This document shows positions 30,535 to 34,271 of a DNA stretch of 34,271 nt, one piece after another. The position numbers and the translations under genes were made by a program. Source of the DNA: a virus; IMG/VR virus record IMGVR_UViG_3300050045_000012, positions 1 through 34,271 of that record; one strand, written 5' to 3'. The first letter of the stretch is position 1; every line of letters starts with the position of its first letter. Under the pieces are notes generated by a model, which worked only from the letters and a program-made list of their open reading frames with translations, was not told the origin of the DNA and ran no database searches.

Positions 30535-30626
30535 CTTATCGCCCTTATATTACCACTTACCACGAAAACAGCCGCTTATCGCCCTTATATTACCACTTAC
30601 CACGAAAACAGCCGCTTATCGCCCTT
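30535..30626. repeat. 40-base tandem repeat covering a gene end
   Basis: Two identical 40-base copies (30535-30574 and 30575-30614) and a 12-base partial third (30615-30626) abut without spacers. The partial third copy and the first 18 bases of the middle one encode the C-terminus of the gene at 30597-31889 (KGDKRLFSW, stop). The outermost copy repeats the same codons and stop in the untranslated region. This is a recent slippage-type duplication. Confidence 0.95.
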
Positions 30627-31889
30627 CACGTAGAACAATCGGTCCATCGCCTGAATACCTTCCCGGTTCATCCGATCATAGTCGAAGTTCGCCTGGGGGC
30701 CTTTCTCGGGGTGGATCTTACCCTGCCAGTGGCTGGTCATCTTCCCTTGTGCCGCAGGGATTCCGCCCGCGCCGGGCTCGCCCTTTGCCGAAGCCTCTTC
30801 CTGGATCTTCTGCCGGTTGATCAGCTTGCTCCGGTAGAGCGCCTTGGCCGCCTCGTTCATCACCTTGCCGCGCGCGCCCTTCAGCAACTGGACGATGCCG
30901 TCCTGATCTTTCGCCTTGACGAGATCGTGATACTTCTGTTTCAGGCTATTGTCCTTCGCAAGCTGGCGATAGAACTCTTGCGTAAGAAATTCCCGGTACT
31001 CGCGCCGCTCGTCCGCTGTAATGCCCTTCATCTCGGCGGTGAGGGCCGCCAGGGCCTTACCCGCTGCGGGCCGGACTACCTCGTCGGCGGCCAGATCAAC
31101 CTGCTTGGCAAAGACCGCCGCCTCCCGCTTTTCGAGCTGCGCCGTTACGCGGGCCGTGTTGTCGGTTTTGTACTGAGAGCCCGTATTCTGCTGATTGACG
31201 GTGGCCGCTACACGCTCCAATAGCTTCGCTGCCTCCGGCTTATCGGATACGTGCTGGTACAGCGCGTTCAGGGCGTCGAGGGCCGACTGACCGTAGATGT
31301 CTTTCTGTTGCAAGGCCGAGATAAACGCCTTCCCCGAAATGGACCCGGACAGCTTAGCATCCACTTTCGGGAGCTGTTCGAGGGCGTTGAGGACAAAATC
31401 CCCCATCCCCTCGGGGGACTCTTTAAACCAGTTCTCAATAACGGCCTTATCCCCCGCGCGGGCCGCTTCGAGCTGCTGGTGGGAGCGGTTGATGGCGGCT
31501 TCTACCGCGTCTAGATCGAGGCCCTTCCCGCCGACTCTCTCCGTCAGGCGCTCTAGCCTCTGGGTCAGGGCGGTTGCCTCTTCTGGGGTCTTAAACGCCT
31601 TGGAATACCGGCTTTTTGCCGAGAGTTCGGCCTTCAGGGACTTGTAAAGGTCGGAATGACTGTCTTTCAGGGCATCAAGTTGCTCGAATTTGAACGCAGA
31701 CGGCTCCGAGGCGGCTTGGTCGCCTTCCACCGAGAATTCGGTCGGGGTTTCGCCCTCATCGTACGAGATCTTAAAGGACTTAGGGGTCTTGTCATTGACC
31801 GGGGGAGCGATGTTCGCGCCGCCGGGGGCTGGTGCGGCTGCCGGGGCTGGGGTTGCGGGTGTCGGGGGAGTCATTAGTGTGTCGGCCAT
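30597..31889 (-). CDS. Long helical protein, possible scaffolding protein
   Basis: This 430-residue protein has a Pro/Ala-rich start (1-35), a short strand segment (KSFKISYDEGETPTEFSVEG, about 37-56), then nearly continuous charged helices to about residue 370. A basic, polar end finishes in DRLFYVKGDKRLFSW. High charge, helicity and an early position before chaperonin and packaging genes fit a capsid scaffolding protein, though the capsid gene is about 10 kb away. No family is recognised. The ATG at 31889 has no Shine-Dalgarno and follows TACGTT by six bases. The 3' end is duplicated by the 40-base repeat. Confidence 0.7.
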   Translation of the reverse strand: MADTLMTPPTPATPAPAAAPAPGGANIAPPVNDKTPKSFKISYDEGETPTEFSVEGDQAASEPSAFKFEQLDALKDSHSDLYKSLKAELSAKSRYSKAFKTPEEATALTQRLERLTERVGGKGLDLDAVEAAINRSHQQLEAARAGDKAVIENWFKESPEGMGDFVLNALEQLPKVDAKLSGSISGKAFISALQQKDIYGQSALDALNALYQHVSDKPEAAKLLERVAATVNQQNTGSQYKTDNTARVTAQLEKREAAVFAKQVDLAADEVVRPAAGKALAALTAEMKGITADERREYREFLTQEFYRQLAKDNSLKQKYHDLVKAKDQDGIVQLLKGARGKVMNEAAKALYRSKLINRQKIQEEASAKGEPGAGGIPAAQGKMTSHWQGKIHPEKGPQANFDYDRMNREGIQAMDRLFYVKGDKRLFSW

Positions 31890-31924
31890 ACCAGTAACGT
31901 ATCACCCGGGAACGCTTTTTGCAA
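31890..31924 (-). promoter_or_regulatory. Leftward promoter of the structural region, leaderless
   Basis: On the minus strand TTGCAA (31924-31919), a 17-base spacer and TGA-TACGTT (31901-31896) form an extended -10 promoter. The ATG of the helical-protein gene follows the -10 by exactly six bases, so RNA should begin at or next to the start codon. It is the first promoter of the long leftward gene series. Confidence 0.65.
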
Positions 31925-32180
31925 GGATTTTTTTTCTGGGAACCCCTTCACCTAGAAAGGCCTAGGGGGTTTTTCTGCCAGAATTTTACCACCCACCCCC
32001 GGCGCGCGGGGCCCCCTACTCGCCGATTACCGGGACATGGCCCCCCGACATCGAGACCCCGTGCTCTAGATTCTACAGTAGCCTGTCGAACGTAAGGTGT
32101 TGAAACCAAAGGCGCGAGTGTCGGCGAGGATCGGTCTAAGCTAATGGCACACATTGCAGAACTGTGCCAGCTAATCTAGG

Positions 32181-32335
32181 GCCTAGTTACTAAGTAGTAA
32201 ACACCTACACTATGTAGTAGTGCGAGGCGCGGCACCTACAATAGGTAGTATATAGCCTAGTGACTAAGTAGTAAACACCTAGCTTGTGTAGATATAGATA
32301 GCACTAATGTGTAGGTGCATAGCACTCTCGTGCTC
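32181..32335. repeat. Iteron-like direct and inverted repeats
   Basis: A 27-base unit occurs at 32181-32207 and again at 32255-32281 with one mismatch (period 74). CACCTAC/CACCTAG occurs at 32202, 32233 and 32276, and its reverse form GTAGGTG at 32311. Short palindromes fill the gaps: TTACT-AAGT-AGTAA, CTACA-CTA-TGTAG, ACCTA-CAA-TAGGT and AGCAC-TCTC-GTGCT. Such clusters typically bind replication initiators or repressors. Confidence 0.75.
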
Positions 32336-32363
32336 TTGTCAACAATTCAGAGTCTGCTAGGAT
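32336..32363 (+). promoter_or_regulatory. Rightward promoter, leaderless start
   Basis: TTGTCA (32336-32341), 16 bases and TAGGAT (32358-32363) make a sigma70-type promoter directly after the repeats. The ATG at 32370 follows the -10 by exactly six bases. The same AGGA could instead serve as a Shine-Dalgarno, so a leadered transcript from elsewhere is possible. Confidence 0.5.
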
Positions 32364-32369
32364 GGGTAC

Positions 32370-32519
32370 ATGAACAAACCTACTATCTATGAGGCCTTGG
32401 CACTAAAGTTAGGCCGAATTCCAACCAATGCCGAATTGAAAGCGGATGTGGAGAGAATCAAAACGGAAGTTTTGATCGAACTGGCATCCAAAGGCAAACT
32501 ACCGTTTCAACGGCGCTAA
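32370..32519 (+). CDS. Small protein, first rightward gene (49 aa)
   Basis: The ATG opens a 49-residue frame (MNKPTIYEALALKLGR, then NAELKADVERIKTEVLIELA) that is mostly helical and ends in a basic PFQRR. It is unrecognised. Codon use matches its neighbours, it starts at the promoter and ends 28 bases before the next gene's ATG, so it is probably real. Placement at the head of the rightward operon beside repeats would suit a small regulator, but no DNA-binding motif is evident. Confidence 0.65.
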   Translation: MNKPTIYEALALKLGRIPTNAELKADVERIKTEVLIELASKGKLPFQRR

Positions 32520-32547
32520 AACAAAACATACACAGGAGAATAAGACA

Positions 32548-33585
32548 ATGGCATTTCCAGCGAGATACAAGGGAACGTGTAGTACCTGCAACAAACCAAT
32601 AAACGTAGGTCAACAGATCACATGGTCACGGCGAGAGAAAGGCAAGGCTTATCACGCGGATTGTGCGAAGCCGGATGCACCGGCTGAAGCTAAACCGGCA
32701 GCTACTACTCCAGACATGGCCAGACTATTGGACATGATGGCCAAGCTAATGCCGACAGCACCAATAGTGCCAGCAGCATTGGACGATCAGGATTATATTC
32801 CGACAGCCGATGAAGAGAGAGGCGCGCTTGTTGATACTCCAGCAAGGGAAACGCGCCACAAGCTGAATAACGATTCCCGTTGGTACGATGTACTGGGGGA
32901 ACTATGCAATGCGCTGGCGGACGGTAGACTGAGCAAACTGCGAGTACTCCTCATAGGTCCTCCGGGTACAGGCAAGAGTACCACCAGCGAGATACTCTCG
33001 AATGCCATGTTCCGCATTCCAATGCACCAAGGACAGGGTGCCGAAGAATTAATCGGCCAATATCATCTTGAATCCGGCTCAACAGTATGGAAAGATGACG
33101 CTGTGACATTGGCCATGAGAGCCGGACGTTGTGTCGTAATGGATGAGATAGACCGTAACTCGGACGAGGTCAAGAGCATTCTGTACGGCATCTTAGATGA
33201 TCGTCCGTATACGAAGACAGGCGAGGGGAAGATTGTCAAAGCCGAAAAAGGCTATGGCGTAATCGCAACCATGAATCCTTCAGTAACGGCCTTGGATGAG
33301 GCAATCTTGGACCGTTTCGATTGTGTACTGCAGGCAATAGACCCGCACCCAGCAGCGAACACATACGCTGGTGAATCTGCCGGAGCTATGCAAGGGGCAG
33401 TCTGTAACTACTTTCGGTCGGTTAACCGCACTACATGGGCATTCTCTGCGAAGCCTACCGTCCGTAAGATGCGTGCATTTAACATGCTAGAGCCTATCCT
33501 CGGTCGACATCATGCCCTAACTGCTGTGTTCGGAGAAGCTTCCAGCGAAATCGAGTCGGCTCTTACTACATCTGGGGTGAAATAA
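32548..33585 (+). CDS. CobS/MoxR-like AAA+ ATPase with N-terminal zinc finger
   Basis: The 345-residue protein begins with a zinc finger (C11, C14, H36, C39), then an Ala/Pro/Thr-rich linker (40-85). An AAA+ domain follows with Walker A GPPGTGKST (137-145), Walker B CVVMDEID (195-202), sensor-1-like TMNP (241-244) and LDRFD (254-258). This is the MoxR/CobS type, whose members remodel partner proteins or drive metal insertion together with a VWA/CobT-type partner. AGGAGA lies about nine bases before the ATG. The next gene begins one base after its stop and looks like that partner. Phages carry such pairs, and their targets are mostly unknown. Confidence 0.88.
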   Translation: MAFPARYKGTCSTCNKPINVGQQITWSRREKGKAYHADCAKPDAPAEAKPAATTPDMARLLDMMAKLMPTAPIVPAALDDQDYIPTADEERGALVDTPARETRHKLNNDSRWYDVLGELCNALADGRLSKLRVLLIGPPGTGKSTTSEILSNAMFRIPMHQGQGAEELIGQYHLESGSTVWKDDAVTLAMRAGRCVVMDEIDRNSDEVKSILYGILDDRPYTKTGEGKIVKAEKGYGVIATMNPSVTALDEAILDRFDCVLQAIDPHPAANTYAGESAGAMQGAVCNYFRSVNRTTWAFSAKPTVRKMRAFNMLEPILGRHHALTAVFGEASSEIESALTTSGVK

Positions 33586-33586
33586 C

Positions 33587-34271
33587 ATGACCATGACTAC
33601 ATGTGATCCTCTGGAATTGTGGCCTGTAAGGAGCAAGCGCAAGCTTAAGGTGTCAGCAAGTAATAACAAGGGCGGATTCTTCAACGAATCCGCTAGGCAG
33701 GTCAGAGTACCTACAGGCAATACGCCTTACGAGAGAACTGTGCGGATGCATGAGGCCGCGCATTCTCTCTTTACTAAACGAAAGATTCTCTCTGATGATC
33801 TGATAGGTCAGGGAGTCGAAGATGCAAGAATACACTTGCTCCTGAAGCCTCAGGGCAGTGCGGCAGAAGACGAGAGGATTACTGCTTTGGCGGATCTTAA
33901 TATACCGGCGGGGGCCATTATTCCCAAAGGCCTTGCTGTAGTTATTGTTCTTCGTGCCAGCGGTATGCTAATCAAGTACCCAGAGCACTACGCTCATCAC
34001 AGGGACAAGTTAGTCCGTATGGCTAACCAAGTTAAAGACGGCTTCATTGTCGCTGTGGATGCTGCCATAGAAGCGCTTCGGACAGATGACGACTGGAAAA
34101 AAGCAGAGTCAATAATCCGCAAAGCGCTTACTGAGGAAAAACCAAAAGAGAGGGGCGGGGACAGCAAGCTGGAGGACAGCAAGCCGGAGGACAGCAAGCC
34201 GGAGGACAGCAAGCCGGAGGACAGCAAGCCGGAGGACAGCAAGCCGGAGGACAGCAAGCCGGAGGACAGCA
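33587..34271 (+). CDS. CobT-like protein, N-terminal part, cut by window edge
   Basis: The frame runs off the right end after 228 codons. It has MHEAAHSLF (54-62), an HExxH motif, followed by GVEDARIH (76-83). CobT-like and related VWA proteins show this HE..H...F / EDxRIE order. After residue 190 a DSKPE pentapeptide repeats about seven times, like the acidic linker preceding the VWA domain in CobT. The VWA domain itself would lie beyond the window. Starting one base after the ATPase gene, it is almost certainly its partner. Whether HExxH acts as a peptidase here is unknown. Confidence 0.75.
   Translation, partial: MTMTTCDPLELWPVRSKRKLKVSASNNKGGFFNESARQVRVPTGNTPYERTVRMHEAAHSLFTKRKILSDDLIGQGVEDARIHLLLKPQGSAAEDERITALADLNIPAGAIIPKGLAVVIVLRASGMLIKYPEHYAHHRDKLVRMANQVKDGFIVAVDAAIEALRTDDDWKKAESIIRKALTEEKPKERGGDSKLEDSKPEDSKPEDSKPEDSKPEDSKPEDSKPEDS
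34160..34271 (+). repeat. 15-base tandem repeat coding DSKPE
   Basis: About seven and a half copies of a 15-base unit (GACAGCAAGCCGGAG; the first has CTG for CCG) run to the window edge. They encode an acidic Asp-Ser-Lys-Pro-Glu linker in the CobT-like protein. The copies are nearly identical at DNA level, so copy number may vary and assembly may collapse here. Confidence 0.95.

Larger units (their letters stand above)
31925..32369. promoter_or_regulatory. Divergent control region, possible origin
   Basis: About 445 bases hold no convincing gene. The left half (31925-32060) is very GC-rich after an A/T run, with an imperfect inverted repeat (AACCCC...GGGGGTTTTT, 31940-31976). The middle carries GGCACA/TGTGCC arms (32145-32167). 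The right half (32181-32335) is AT-richer and full of direct and inverted repeats, described separately. Divergent transcription starts from both ends. Clustered repeats between leftward late-type and rightward early-type genes suit an origin or a regulator-binding switch; which one cannot be decided here. Confidence 0.5.

Noticed and set aside
30535-30626. CRISPR-like repeat array
   Set aside because: The copies abut directly with no spacers and include the end of a coding gene, so this is a simple tandem duplication.
30297-31223. Plus-strand open frame of 308 codons
   Set aside because: It spans the opposite strand of groES, the repeat and the helical gene, with no recognisable protein. 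The minus-strand genes explain the region.
31940-31976. Terminator within the divergent region
   Set aside because: The inverted repeat is imperfect and bulged, and no gene converges on it that would need termination.
33997-34257. Minus-strand Leu/Ser repeat frame
   Set aside because: It is antisense to the DSKPE repeat of the CobT-like gene.

Overview
The window is part of the genome of an uncultivated tailed bacteriophage (Caudoviricetes), most likely podovirus-like. It holds a large terminase subunit, an 817-residue portal, a major capsid protein, a T4-type lysozyme, a T7 gp11-like head-tail adaptor, a gp12-like nozzle and collagen-like fibres. No tape-measure, tail-tube or sheath gene is visible. 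Genes are tightly packed, often sharing 1-4 bases (TAATG, ATGA, GTGA), and start with ATG, GTG or TTG. The host cannot be named from the sequence. Both edges cut through genes.

Layout, left to right. 1-3014 (minus): three virion-type proteins rich in Ala, Gly or Gln. 3050-4520 (plus): a two-gene cassette, a GH130-like beta-propeller and a TPR-like protein, placed against the grain of the structural genes. 4510-13734 (minus): two paralogous collagen-like fibres, a small fibre-associated protein, the 1453-residue nozzle, an adaptor carrying two carbohydrate-binding-like modules, and a zinc-ribbon protein. 13734-18502 (minus): an unknown protein, two glycosyltransferase-like proteins, small membrane proteins, an RmlD-like reductase and an SDR epimerase. 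18558-21101 (minus): major capsid protein and two beta-rich proteins. 21106-22141 (minus): an RmlC-like epimerase and a histidine phosphatase. 22145-28653 (minus): portal, lysozyme, small proteins, terminase and two small helical proteins. 28650-31889 (minus): GroEL, GroES and a helical, possibly scaffolding, protein. 31890-32369: a divergent control region with repeats. 32370 to the end (plus): a small protein, a CobS/MoxR-like AAA+ ATPase and a CobT-like protein.

How it may work together. The right-hand control region fires outward: leftward into chaperonin, packaging, head and tail genes, and rightward into the ATPase/CobT-like pair. Phage GroEL/ES probably helps fold capsid or tail proteins. 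Sugar-nucleotide and glycosyl-transfer genes are scattered among virion genes, suggesting the phage glycosylates its own fibres or alters the host surface. 

Two regulatory patterns stand out. Five genes carry a TANNNT hexamer exactly six bases before the ATG, and most of them have no Shine-Dalgarno sequence. This is the layout of leaderless transcripts. In addition, the hairpin after the capsid gene doubles as a complete promoter (TTGACA-N17-TACTTT) for the next gene and hides that gene's ribosome binding site in its 3' arm.
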